Positions 41,165 through 51,900 of a stretch of 64,000 nucleotides of DNA are shown here, piece by piece. This DNA is from Acinetobacter guillouiae CIP 63.46. Lineage in GTDB: Bacteria > Pseudomonadota > Gammaproteobacteria > Pseudomonadales > Moraxellaceae. Within the stretch, counting starts at the first letter, position 1, and every line of letters begins with the position of its first letter. Position numbers and translations under genes: made by a program. The stretch is from the NCBI RefSeq assembly GCF_000368145.1, contig NZ_KB849287.1, forward strand, positions 124,001-188,000, in the 5' to 3' direction. The notes under the pieces are model-generated. The model saw only the letters and a list, made by a program, of their open reading frames with translations. It had not been told where the DNA came from and made no database searches.

Positions 41165-42481
41165 ATGTCTACCAGTGTTGTAAAACCACAAGAAATTTAC
41201 CCTGAACAAGAGGTTCAGGTTTATAAAAAAGTAATTTGGAAACTGATTCCATTCCTGTGTTTCTGTTATATCGCAGCCTATTTAGACCGAATTAATGTCG
41301 GGATTGCCAAATTACACATGTTAAATGATGTGAACTTGAGTGAGGCTGCGTTTGGGTTAGGTGCTGGGCTTTTCTTTGTTGGCTATATTATTTTTGAAGT
41401 ACCCAGTAACTTGGTTCTGGAAAAGGTCGGCGCAAAAATTTGGATTGCGCGCATTATGATTACATGGGGGATTCTGTCTGGTTTAACCATGTTTGTGACG
41501 ACACCGATGCAGTTTTATGCGCTGAGGTTTCTGCTCGGTGCTGCGGAAGCAGGCTTTTTACCTGGGGTTTTGTATTATTTAACCACGTGGTTCCCAACAT
41601 ATTATCGCGCTAAGATCATTGCCTTATTTATGATTGGTTTACCTTTGGCGGTGATTATTGGTAGTCCGCTTTCAGGTTGGATCATGACCACCTTTGATCA
41701 AGTTTATGGCTGGGCAGGTTGGCAGTGGCTGTTCTTTTTAGAGGCACTTCCAAGTGTGATCTTGGGTATTTTGACATTTAAAATGTTACCGAATCACTTT
41801 TCTAAGGCCAAATGGCTCAATGATGCTGAAAAATCAATCCTTGAAAAAAATCTCAATAAAGATTTAGAAGGCAATGACTCTGCTAAACAAAAGCATAGTT
41901 TTAAAGATGGATTTTTCAATACCAATATCCTGAAACTCGGTGCAATTAATTTTTCGATGTTGCTGTGTACCTATTCTATGGGCTTTTGGTTGCCGACATT
42001 TATTAAAACCACTGGGGTCGCCAACTTATTAAATATCGGTTTACTGGTTGCCATTCCAAGTATTGTTGGTTTGATTGCAATGTTAGTCATTGGGCGGAGT
42101 TCAGATAAATATAGAGAGCGTCGTTGGCATATGGTCGTACCATTTATTTTTGGTGCAGTCGCACTGTTTTTAACCACAATGTTTAGTACCAATATTGTCA
42201 TGACCTTGATTTTGTTCTCGATTGCTGCGATTGCGACCACAGGCACCATCCCCGTGTTCTTTAGTCTTCCTGCAACTTTTTTATCAGGAACTGCGGCGGC
42301 GACAGGGTTTGCACTGGCGTGTTCTATTGCCAACATTGCCGGCTTAGTCAGTAACACTTTGGTGGGGTATGCCATTCAGATTACCGGTAAACCAGAAGGC
42401 GCACTCATCGTGTTCTCAGCATGTTTATTGTTGAGTTGTTTCATTGTGCTGTCTTTGCCTAAAACATTAGTAAACAAATAA
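41165..42481 (+). CDS. nicT: MFS transporter, anion:cation symporter family (NicT-like)
   Basis: A 438-aa major facilitator with 12 predicted helices. KVIWKLIPFLCFCYIAAYLDRINVG at the N-terminus and a GxxLxxDRxG-like loop identify the ACS family, which carries organic anions. Its place after nicCDEF suggests uptake of nicotinate or 6-hydroxynicotinate. AAGGAG before ATG fixes the start. The 185-base gap from nicF may hold an extra promoter, but none is obvious. Confidence 0.88.
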   Translation: MSTSVVKPQEIYPEQEVQVYKKVIWKLIPFLCFCYIAAYLDRINVGIAKLHMLNDVNLSEAAFGLGAGLFFVGYIIFEVPSNLVLEKVGAKIWIARIMITWGILSGLTMFVTTPMQFYALRFLLGAAEAGFLPGVLYYLTTWFPTYYRAKIIALFMIGLPLAVIIGSPLSGWIMTTFDQVYGWAGWQWLFFLEALPSVILGILTFKMLPNHFSKAKWLNDAEKSILEKNLNKDLEGNDSAKQKHSFKDGFFNTNILKLGAINFSMLLCTYSMGFWLPTFIKTTGVANLLNIGLLVAIPSIVGLIAMLVIGRSSDKYRERRWHMVVPFIFGAVALFLTTMFSTNIVMTLILFSIAAIATTGTIPVFFSLPATFLSGTAAATGFALACSIANIAGLVSNTLVGYAIQITGKPEGALIVFSACLLLSCFIVLSLPKTLVNK

Positions 42482-42537
42482 ATTAAAAAAATTGAATGGC
42501 AATGCGTTCGGGAGAACAAATTGCTGAGGAGGTTCTC

Positions 42538-43727
42538 ATGTTTAAAATTAAATATTTAGGATTAATCATATCGAGTTTGATCTCATTTCAAGCTTATGCC
42601 AATGCACAACCTTCACCGTTCCAATGGGAAACTGAAGATGGTTTAAAACAATTGAAATTAGGCGTTTTGTCCGAACCAATTATCGTGATGAGCGATGGGA
42701 AAGCCCCAATAATGGCAAGTTTTTGTTGGATAATGCCCGTTTAAATATTAAGGGCAAATATGACCAATTTTATTTGGATGTAAGTTATGCCTTCCAAAGT
42801 GATCATAAACGTTCTGTTGAACATGGTTTTGTCGGCTATAAACCTGATGACAATAATGATTTTCAGGCCGGAATTATTTATAAGCCTTTTGGAATTTATC
42901 CATTCCCAGAGCATGCATGGACTTTCCCTATTCCATTTTTCTTAGGATTTGCCGACAGTGTAGCGCCAGGATTGAGTTGGAAAAACACCTCGCCAACCCA
43001 TGATTTTAGCGTGGCGTATATGCCAATCATGAGTCCAGGCAATATTCGTTACTCGCCTGAGTCTGGTTCGGCGGATAAATTGGATAATGTGCTGCCTCAC
43101 CAACAACAATATCTTAACGAAAAAAGAAATCAGCTTAATCTGCGTTATGCCCATAAAATGGATTTGGAATTTGGTAAACAGGAGTTTGGTGTCAGTGGGG
43201 CATATTCACAATTGCGTAATAAAGCGACGGATAAAAATGGCGATTATTATGCATTTGGAGTGCATGGCTTAAACAATTACGAAAAATGGAATGTGCAAAC
43301 TTCAGCGATTCGCTATAAATATGATGCAAAAAACCCGGAGGGTGTAAATAATGATCAAATTTTAATGCAAGCGAATGGTATAACACCTGCTTATTTTGTC
43401 GCAGCTGAAGGGACGATTGGTTCGTTTAATATCGGTTATACCCAACCTGTGCAAACCAAGTATTTTCCGAATTTAAAAACAGTAAAATTCTATAATGATT
43501 ATAGTGTGTTATGGAAAGACAAAGCCGGCTGGGATCGCTCGCAAATGGACACCTTTGGGGTACAGTTTAATGCGATGCCTTTCTTAATTTGGGTAGATGG
43601 AAGTGTCGGGAAAAATGTCAATGTGTTGGGTGGGGCTAAAAACTCAACTGGCTATACCTCGACGAATTCAGACTATAGCAATGATTGGAAATTTAGGTGG
43701 AATATCAACGTTGGATATAACTTTTAG
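42538..43727 (+). pseudogene. Outer-membrane porin gene interrupted by a one-base frameshift
   Basis: The first part reads a signal peptide (MFKIKYLGLIISSLISFQAYA) and FQWETEDGLKQLKLGVL, with AGGAGG before the ATG, and then leaves frame after GTGATGAGCGATGGG. The rest, from about 42700 to a final YNF typical of beta-barrel proteins, lies in another frame. Adding one G to the GGG at 42697-42699 joins the two parts as MSDGESPNNGKFLLDNARLN. The barrel sequence is not clearly OprD-like, unlike P. putida NicP. Because the two halves are otherwise intact, recent mutation, reversible slippage or a sequencing error are all possible. Confidence 0.8.
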
Positions 43728-43748
43728 TCTTGATCTATGAGGGAATAA

Positions 43749-44453
43749 ATGGAATTGACAGCCAATAATCTGGTCGAAGCAGTGATTTTAAATCGACATT
43801 CTGTACGTGCATTTACAGATCAGGCTGTAGATCCTGAGATCATTCAGGATCTGCTGCGAAAAGCCAGTTACGCACCTTCTGGAACCAATACGCAACCGTG
43901 GAAAGTCTATGTGGTTCAGGGCAATATCAAATTGAGGATTAGCCAAGAAGTGATTGCAGCGGCGGATTCCATTTATTCTGGTCAAAGTTCAAGAAGTGAA
44001 TTTACTGCCCCTTATCTTTATTATCCTGAGCAATGGTTTGAACCGTATATGAGCCGTAGACGGGAGAATGGTTGGGGGATGTATGCTGTACTGGGCATTA
44101 GCAAACAACAACGAGAGGAAATGCATCAGCAACAGCTTCGAAATTTTAAGTTTTTTGATGCGCCTATCGGCTTATTTTTTACCACGCATCGTCAATTAGA
44201 AGCGGGCGCAAAAATGGCAATCGCCATGTTGATGCAAAATATTATGTTACTTGCAAAAGCGCAGGGCTTAGACACCTGTCCCCAAGCATCATGGAATGAT
44301 TATCACAAGATTATCATGCCAATTTTAGGTGCTACAGATGATGAACAATTAGTTTGTGGCATGTCTTTAGGCTATGCCGAAGTGAATGAGAAAATTAATT
44401 CTTTTCATCCCTCACGACTCAGTCTTGAAGAATTTGCTGTATTTTTACAATGA
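43749..44453 (+). CDS. Nitroreductase-family FMN protein in the nic cluster
   Basis: A 234-aa nitroreductase-fold protein. FMN-binding residues are visible in NRHSVRAF (early Arg-Ser-x-Arg pattern) and YAPSGTNTQPWKVYVV, with GLDTCPQASWNDY and CGMSLGYAE near the C-terminus. It follows the porin by 22 bases and ends the operon at a strong palindrome. Known nic operons do not contain such a gene as far as I recall. It may act on a nitro- or hydroxypyridine analogue or be a passenger; that is speculation. Confidence 0.85.
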   Translation: MELTANNLVEAVILNRHSVRAFTDQAVDPEIIQDLLRKASYAPSGTNTQPWKVYVVQGNIKLRISQEVIAAADSIYSGQSSRSEFTAPYLYYPEQWFEPYMSRRRENGWGMYAVLGISKQQREEMHQQQLRNFKFFDAPIGLFFTTHRQLEAGAKMAIAMLMQNIMLLAKAQGLDTCPQASWNDYHKIIMPILGATDDEQLVCGMSLGYAEVNEKINSFHPSRLSLEEFAVFLQ

Positions 44454-44457
44454 ACAA

Positions 44458-44494
44458 AAAACAAAGAGATATCAGCTGATATCTCTTTGTTTTA
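44458..44494. terminator. Bidirectional terminator, 30-base perfect palindrome
   Basis: The core at 44461-44490 is a perfect palindrome (left arm ACAAAGAGATATCAG), bordered by runs of A and T. It separates the convergent nitroreductase gene and the next gene. Confidence 0.93.
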
Positions 44495-44524
44495 CTAAGT
44501 ATAGATCTTAAAGTATGGCAGCGC

Positions 44525-45031
44525 TTAGCTGACTAACTTTTGCGTTTGTTTATTTTGAATATTTTTGGCTAATTTATAACATTCATCTACATGCGCTTCA
44601 GCAACTTTTTTCATCACAATATAGCCTAAACTTGCTGCAATGATTGAGCCACCCAATGGGATAAACTTGGTCACTTGTTTGGTAATGATTTTAGCCGCCA
44701 TATTATTTAATGATGCCTTTACCGCAGTACGCGCAACCACTAAACCAGAAAACTCAAAACCACGTTTGCGTAATTCATTCCAATGAATTTTCTTGGTTGC
44801 AGGATCATAAACACTGATTTGATCTGGTGCTAAACCAAAGCGGGCATTGATTTCAGGAATTAGAAGCGACAGCATCCCGACATCAATCACCACATCTAAA
44901 AACGGAACAGGAATTACTGCGACACCAGCAGAGACATAAGAGCGCTTTTTCACTTGCTCCAAGCATTCATCACGAATTTGTTCTAAGTTTAAGCTTGGAT
45001 CGATTGCGTCTGGAAGTTTATCAATTTTCAT
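44525..45031 (-). CDS. Small putative membrane-associated protein, unknown (DUF697-like)
   Basis: A 168-aa protein with hydrophobic stretches at about residues 35-58 (SAGVAVIPVPFLDVVIDVGMLS) and 124-142 (FIPLGGSIIAASLGYIVMKK). The arrangement of a VIPVPFLD-type helix, charged middle and Gly-rich C-terminal helix resembles the DUF697 family, but this is a weak visual match. It is monocistronic and divergent from recC. Function unknown. Confidence 0.7.
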   Translation of the reverse strand: MKIDKLPDAIDPSLNLEQIRDECLEQVKKRSYVSAGVAVIPVPFLDVVIDVGMLSLLIPEINARFGLAPDQISVYDPATKKIHWNELRKRGFEFSGLVVARTAVKASLNNMAAKIITKQVTKFIPLGGSIIAASLGYIVMKKVAEAHVDECYKLAKNIQNKQTQKLVS

Positions 45032-45215
45032 AAAACAATTACCTTTGTTTCAAGCTTTTTCTCATATTTTTGAAAATGCATGTTTAAGCTTGAAATTGTG
45101 AAGTTATTTCCAAATAATGTTTTAAAAATGCCATAGTATGGTGTTGTTGTATAGTGGCGAATGTTTATGTTTTGTGCATAAACGTAGACAATAGAAGATT
45201 GAAAGTTGAGGGATT

Positions 45216-48200
45216 ATGGCCATTCATGTGATTCAAAGCCAACGCATTGATGTCTTGGTGCAAGGGCTTTTGCAAAATACCATTCGGCCATCTAAGAATC
45301 CTTTTGCAGTCTTGCAAACACAACATTTTATTGTCCCAAGTCCTGCGGTACAAGAATGGCTGAGCCAACGTATTGCTGAACAACAAGGCATCAGTGCCAA
45401 CAGTCAATTTCATCAACGTATTCGTGGTTTTCAGTGGTTTGCTTATCAACAAGTTTTAGATGACAAAGACAAAGTCCGTAAAGCCAATATTCCGCGTTTG
45501 ATTATGAAGTGGCGAATTTACCAAACGTTGAAAAGTTTTATTGAGCAGGATGAAAATAGCTTAGCCCAAGATCATCCTTTGCATGGCATTATCCAACGTA
45601 TTTATGATGCAGCCTCGCAACTGGAACAGGGTTTAGAGAAGCAACTCAAAAAACAAAGTATGTTGTATTGGGTCTCTGAACAAGTGTCAAAATTGTTCAG
45701 TCATTACATGTTGTATCGTGGGGACTGTCAACGCGGTTGCCAACAGAACAATGGACAAGCATGTAGTTGCCCAGGCAATTGGCTAGGGCAGTGGGGACGA
45801 GGTCAAGCACTTAACCTCGAACAGCAATTCTTTAAAACCAATCAACAAATTTCAGCATTTACTTTAAATCAGGCACAAGAGCTGGAAACTTGGCAACGTT
45901 GGTTGTGGCAACATACATTTCATGACGATTTTATTGAAATGCAAAGTATTGATCATGATTTTTGGCAAATCATGGATGATGATCTACAACGCCCTCAAGC
46001 CTTAAAGAAATTACCCAGCCAGCTGATTATCTTTACTTTATTGGATTTACCACCAAGTCAATTACAGTTTTTAAGACGACTGGGACAATATTTGGATGTG
46101 GTGATTTTACATTACAACCCATCACAAGAATATTGGGCTGACAGTGTCGATCCAAACTGGAAAAAACAATATGATTTGCGGGTAAAGGCGCGTTTTGTCA
46201 GTAAGCATCCCAAAGCGACTGATGCAGATATTCAAAAGTTTTTTGATGAATTTACTTTGAATTTTAATGCAGAAATTCGTGAATCACGACATCCATTATT
46301 AACCCGTTTTGGTAAACAAGCCCGTGATCACTTTTCGATCTTATCTAATCTGTCTTCAGGTGAAGAAGGACAATGGGTGGATGCCTTTGTCGATGAAGAA
46401 CCGATTCATTTATTAAGTAAATTACAATCAGATATTCTGTATTTGGTTGAGCCTGAACCGCATGCTTATCCAATTGCCAAAACGGATGACTCAATTCAAA
46501 TCCATGTGTGTCATTCGTCTTTACGACAGCTTGAAGTGTTAAAAGACCAGTTGGTTGCTTGGCTGATGAAAAGCACTGTTGAACAGCCACATCGGCCAAG
46601 TGATGTTTTGGTGTTAGTGCCAGATTTAAAACAAATTGAACCACTTATTCGCAGTGTATTTCCACACACACCAAACCAAGACAGTATTTATCTGCCAGTG
46701 AAGATTGCTGGTGTAACGCAACTGGATGCCAATAATGCTTGGCGTGCTGTTTTAGGCCGTATTCAATTGGTTGAAGGTCGTTTTAGCGTTGAGGATTTTG
46801 CAGATTGGTTAAGTTTAAATGCCACGCAATTACGTTACGCTCTGGATATTTCAAATACAGAAAGAATGATTGAGCTATTGATCAATGCTGGGTTTAAACG
46901 TGGTCTAGATGCACAACATTTACGACGATCTTTAAGTCAGGATGATGAAGATTTTCGTTTTAGTTTTAAATTTGCTCTTGATCGTTTGGCTTTAGGTATT
47001 GCGATTCCAGAGCATACGATTTTTGAAAATACCCTAAGTTATGCCCAAATTTTGCAAAGTGATTTTGAGTTAGTGGCTAAACTGATTCAGATTTATCAAG
47101 ATTTTGATGTGCGCCGTGACTGGATGATTGCGCATGAGTTGGGGAAAAATACCACGTTAAAATGCAATGTTGAGGCGTGGTTAAAACTACTGATGCAAGA
47201 CATTGTTGAGTTTGAACAAGCCGGTGTTGAGTCGTTAAAAGTCGTACGTGAAATTGTCAAAAAACAAGAGCGTATGCTGACTTTAGCCAGTTTTTATGAT
47301 GAACATGCGCAACCCATCCTTAAAAATATTTATTTACCTTTACCCTATCTATTGAATGAGATTCAAAATTTATTAGAAGGTCAAATCGATCAGGCTTTAC
47401 CGACAGGTCAGATTACCTTTAGCCAAATTGGCCAGATTCGTCCTTTGCCTTATAAGTTGATCGTCCTGTTAAATTTGGATGGGGGTAAATTTCCAGATCG
47501 AAATGTGCATTTACCCTTTGATTTGATGCAAATTCTCAAGCCGCAGTTGGGGGATCGCTCCCGCCTAGATGATGATCAAGGCGCTTTCCTAGATGCTTTG
47601 TTATTGGCGCAGGAAAATCTATGGTTATTCTATAATGGCTTTGATGTGAGTGATGGTGAAGTTCGTGAGCCATCCAGCGTGTTACAGGAATTGATCAACC
47701 ATATTGCCCTGATTGCCCAATCTGAAACGGCATTATCTACGGACAATAAGGATATCAGTCCTGTTGATCAGATGATTGAGCTTAAGGGGGTTCAAGTCCC
47801 TGAACATTTGCAGTGCTTATATCATATTCATACTTTACAACCTTTTGATCCAAATGGTTTTGAGTCAACAACACCGCTTCGTTTTCAAGATCAATGGTTC
47901 AATGTTGCACAACACATCCGTCAAGCGGAAATGCTTGCTAAACGTGAGGCTTGGGCAAATACACAATATCCTGTTGTTCAAGAAGAGCTCACTGTTTTGG
48001 ATGCGCGACAGTGGATTCAAGATGTCACTTTCCCAGCACAGTTATATTTAAAAACTTTAGGCGTAGAGAATCTGCGCGCAGAAGATATTCCCGCAATGAA
48101 CGAACCCTTAATTCTGGATGGTTTGGCACGTTATCAGATTCGAGATTTCTTACAGAAACAATCGGCTCATTCTGCCGAAGATAATTGGTCTCAAGAGATT

Positions 48201-48995
48201 GGATTACTGCAGAATCAATTACCCATTGGCAAGGTTCAGCACAGCGCATGGCAAATCAGTTTGGCGGAGCAAGACAGTTTAAAAGAGCGGTTACAGCGTT
48301 ATGCTGATGATGTGACGTTGACAACGCAACGCCAATGGCGAATTGACGCTGGTTTGGTTATGAATATCACAGTACCTCAGCAAGCAGGGCAGCATTGGGT
48401 GAGTTTGGATGCGTCAAGCGGTCGTGCTAAACGTCGTGCCAAAGTTTGGTTAGAATATTTACTCTGGTTAAGCTATTTAAATGTCGATGCTGAAAAGTCT
48501 AAAACGCTACAACGTATTGCGGTATTTAGTGATGTCACGATCATCAGTACGGGGTTAAGTTCAGAACAGGCGAAAGCATATTTATTGCCGTGGTTTAAAG
48601 CATTTGCCTATGCCCAATCGGAACCTCTGGTTCTGCCTGCGGCTTTGTTATTAAAACCCGCTGAAAATAATAAGCAGTTGCAATGGTCACTCGGGACTGT
48701 TGAAGGTGGTTTAGCTGCACATCGTTTAAATGAAAATGGTTTAAATGCGGATACACAACCTCATGTGGAAAGCATGTTGATCGATAACTTTGCAGATCTT
48801 TTAAATGAATGGAATAAAAGCGATGCGTTTCTACCTTATGATTTGACTGAAATGGAATGGAGTAAAAAGCATCGGGATTGGCAATTTATTTTGCAAGAAC
48901 AAGATGCGACCGCATTGTTAAAACATGCCTGTGATCATTTCGGCTATGCGTTGTATCAGCCGATTTATCAGCATCAATTTGTTGCGGAGGAATAA
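45216..48995 (+). CDS. recC: Exodeoxyribonuclease V gamma subunit
   Basis: Subunit of the RecBCD helicase-nuclease that processes double-strand ends and recognises Chi. It keeps the fold of an SF1 helicase without active motifs. The 1259-aa length and N-terminus IDVLVQGLLQ ... ILVPSPAVQEWLSQRI are typical of RecC. The LVLVPDLKQIEPLI and LLNLDGGKFPDRNVHLPFDLM segments are also characteristic. A clear ATG follows a GAGGG motif. It is two bases from recB and begins the recCBD operon. Confidence 0.93.
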   Translation: MAIHVIQSQRIDVLVQGLLQNTIRPSKNPFAVLQTQHFIVPSPAVQEWLSQRIAEQQGISANSQFHQRIRGFQWFAYQQVLDDKDKVRKANIPRLIMKWRIYQTLKSFIEQDENSLAQDHPLHGIIQRIYDAASQLEQGLEKQLKKQSMLYWVSEQVSKLFSHYMLYRGDCQRGCQQNNGQACSCPGNWLGQWGRGQALNLEQQFFKTNQQISAFTLNQAQELETWQRWLWQHTFHDDFIEMQSIDHDFWQIMDDDLQRPQALKKLPSQLIIFTLLDLPPSQLQFLRRLGQYLDVVILHYNPSQEYWADSVDPNWKKQYDLRVKARFVSKHPKATDADIQKFFDEFTLNFNAEIRESRHPLLTRFGKQARDHFSILSNLSSGEEGQWVDAFVDEEPIHLLSKLQSDILYLVEPEPHAYPIAKTDDSIQIHVCHSSLRQLEVLKDQLVAWLMKSTVEQPHRPSDVLVLVPDLKQIEPLIRSVFPHTPNQDSIYLPVKIAGVTQLDANNAWRAVLGRIQLVEGRFSVEDFADWLSLNATQLRYALDISNTERMIELLINAGFKRGLDAQHLRRSLSQDDEDFRFSFKFALDRLALGIAIPEHTIFENTLSYAQILQSDFELVAKLIQIYQDFDVRRDWMIAHELGKNTTLKCNVEAWLKLLMQDIVEFEQAGVESLKVVREIVKKQERMLTLASFYDEHAQPILKNIYLPLPYLLNEIQNLLEGQIDQALPTGQITFSQIGQIRPLPYKLIVLLNLDGGKFPDRNVHLPFDLMQILKPQLGDRSRLDDDQGAFLDALLLAQENLWLFYNGFDVSDGEVREPSSVLQELINHIALIAQSETALSTDNKDISPVDQMIELKGVQVPEHLQCLYHIHTLQPFDPNGFESTTPLRFQDQWFNVAQHIRQAEMLAKREAWANTQYPVVQEELTVLDARQWIQDVTFPAQLYLKTLGVENLRAEDIPAMNEPLILDGLARYQIRDFLQKQSAHSAEDNWSQEIGLLQNQLPIGKVQHSAWQISLAEQDSLKERLQRYADDVTLTTQRQWRIDAGLVMNITVPQQAGQHWVSLDASSGRAKRRAKVWLEYLLWLSYLNVDAEKSKTLQRIAVFSDVTIISTGLSSEQAKAYLLPWFKAFAYAQSEPLVLPAALLLKPAENNKQLQWSLGTVEGGLAAHRLNENGLNADTQPHVESMLIDNFADLLNEWNKSDAFLPYDLTEMEWSKKHRDWQFILQEQDATALLKHACDHFGYALYQPIYQHQFVAEE

Positions 48996-48997
48996 AC

Positions 48998-51900
48998 ATG
49001 ACTTCCGTAAATTCACAGTTACCGGCAGCACAAAACGGCACAGCCAAAAAAGTTTCGATTCAGCCGATTGAAGATATGCAATTTGCTGGATTGCACTGGA
49101 TCGAAGCTTCTGCAGGTACAGGCAAAACCTATACGCTCTCAAGCTTGATGGTGCGGATTTTTTTAGAAAAATACTTACCGAGCCAAGTCATTGCGACCAC
49201 ATTTACCCGTAAAGCTGCGGCAGAATTGAAAACACGTATTCGCTTACGATTACAGGAAACATACCGCTATTTTGACTCATGTCGTGAATTAACCGAAGCG
49301 CAAGTCTTGACCAAAGCAGCCCAAGAGTCAGATCCATTATTTTCTAAAGTGTTAAAGATGTTTGCCTCACGGATTGCGTATGCCTGTGAACGCTTGAAAT
49401 TGGTGATTGATCAGCTGGATGAACTTTTTGTTGGGACTTTAGACAGTTTTAGTCAGAAATTACTGCGTGAGTTTGCTTTTGAAAGTGGCAAAATCGAGCG
49501 GGCTGAAATTACTGATGATGCGAAAAGTTATAGCCAGCAATTGATTCATGATGTACTTCGCGCATGGATTCAAAAACAGCCTCAAGATATTGTAGACAGC
49601 TTGATGTTTGCGGGCGAGTTACATGGTGTCGATTATTATGTTGCAACGGTGGAACAAAGCTTAAATTTTGCCTCGGCAAATTTTATTGAGCCTAAATTTT
49701 CCAATGCAGATGTTCAGCTATTCCAACAGGCGATTGAACAGCTTGCCAAGATTCAACTGGATCAATTGCTGACTTTGCAAAGTTATTATTTATTGGATGG
49801 TGAGTTTTATAAATTTGCGAATGGGACAAAATTTAGAAATGATCGATTGAATCGTATTTTTGCCAAGAGCTTGCCGCGAATTATTCAAACCCTACAACAG
49901 CATGACTATAAGCATTATCTAAGTTCAAAGCTGAGTGCTGAAAAGTCCGACTTTGCAACCTTGATTAAGGTGATTCGGGAGCAGCAAATTTTTAAAAAAG
50001 CGGCACCTGAAAATGTACAATCCGATTTTTATCAACACACGCTTATTCAACAATTACTCAGTATCTATGCGCAGATTGAGATATATGAAAATCAACTGCT
50101 TGGAACCAATACATTCTTAAAATACTATTTGGCAAAAGAAGTTAAAACACGTTTACCTCAAGTGTTACAGCAAAAGGGTGAAACCACTTTTGCACAACAA
50201 ATTCGTACCCTTGCAGAGGCTTTGCAAGGCGAACAAGGTCAGCGTTTTGCGACCTTTGTTCATGCGCGTTATCCACTGATTCTGGTCGATGAATTTCAGG
50301 ATACCAACCAAGATCAAGATGATATGTTGGCACAAATTTGGCGGCATCCCAACCGTGTCAAACAGGGTTGTATGATCATGGTCGGAGACCGTAAACAGGC
50401 GATTTATGGTTTCCGTGGTGGGGACATGTTGACCTTTTTAAAAGCACATCAGGATGTGTTTGGCAAAGCAGGGCATGAATATAATCTGATTTTTAATCAT
50501 CGCTCAGTCAAGCCTTTGGTTGAAGTGGTTGATGCCTTATTTCAACGCCAAATGGATTTTGGTGAACAGGTCTGGTATACCCCAGTACAAGCAGGTCCTC
50601 GTCCGCATCCCGATTTACTGGATCAAGGCCATGTCAATCCACAGCCTTTAAGGTGGATCAAGCTTGAAGATAAAAATCAAGAAGCTGAACAAGTGGCATG
50701 GAAAATTCGCGAGCTACTGAATCAGGGTATTCAAGGTAGTTTATATTTTATTGAAAAATCAGTGCATCGTGCAGTAGATGAAAATGATATCGCCATCCTC
50801 TCTAAAAACCATGATGGCCTAGATAAAGCACAATCCGCGCTGGAATTTTTAGGGATTCGAACCAGTCGCCCCTCGAAAAAAAGTGTCTTTGAAAGTCAGA
50901 TAGCAGGTGATGTTGGGGCTGTGCTTGCTGCAATTTTGCATCCTTATAATGAAGCCAAAGTAAAACGGGCTTTGTTAAGCCGCCTGATCGGCTTTGATTT
51001 AAAAGCATTGATTGCCTTGGAACAGCATGCTGATGGTTTGAGTGTTTATATTGAACTGTTCGATCAGATTCGTGAGCTGTGGCTCAATCAAGGGTTTTTA
51101 ACAGCTTGGCAATATCTGCTTAACCAATTTTCTGTCTGGACAAAATTGGTGGAAAAACACAGTCGTGACAATGAACGTGTGGTGGTGAATTTACGTCATT
51201 TAACAGAGTTATTGAGTCAGCACAGTGAAGATTATCAAGGTGCACAAAATCTTTATCATTGGTATTTAAAACAACTGACTTCACCGATGGAGAGAGAGTG
51301 GGAGATGGAACGGAAACTGTCCAATGAGGCAGGGGTTCAGTTAATGACCATTCACCAATCCAAAGGGCTTGAGTTTAAGTTTGTGTTTTTATTGGGAGCC
51401 GATAAAGACTTTAAAGAGATCAATAAAACGCTGAATTTCTCGACCGTTGAACAGCTGAATGTACGAACAGGACAGAATGAACAACAGCGTGTGGTGGCAA
51501 TCAATGATGCCAATCTACTCGATAAAAAAGACATTGAGCAGCACAATGAGCGCGCTTTAGCAGAACATCACCGTTTGTGGTATGTGGCATTGACCCGCGC
51601 CAGTTATCGGGTGTACGCGATGCTCAGTGATGTAAAGGAAAAATCTACAACAGGGCTGGCATTTTGGCGTGGTCAGGGCGCAAATACGTTTCAGCATACT
51701 GGAACTGCCATGCAAGCTTTATTGACCGAACGTCCACCACGTTTAGAAAAAACCAAGATCGAAGTCCAATTGCCTTTACTTGCACAAGCCTTTCCTACCC
51801 AACGTTTTTATCCTCGAGGTAAAACCAGTTTTAGTGCTTTGGCTCAGCATTTAACTCGGCAACAAATTCAGGATGCTTTGGCCGTTTCTGAACAAAAACA

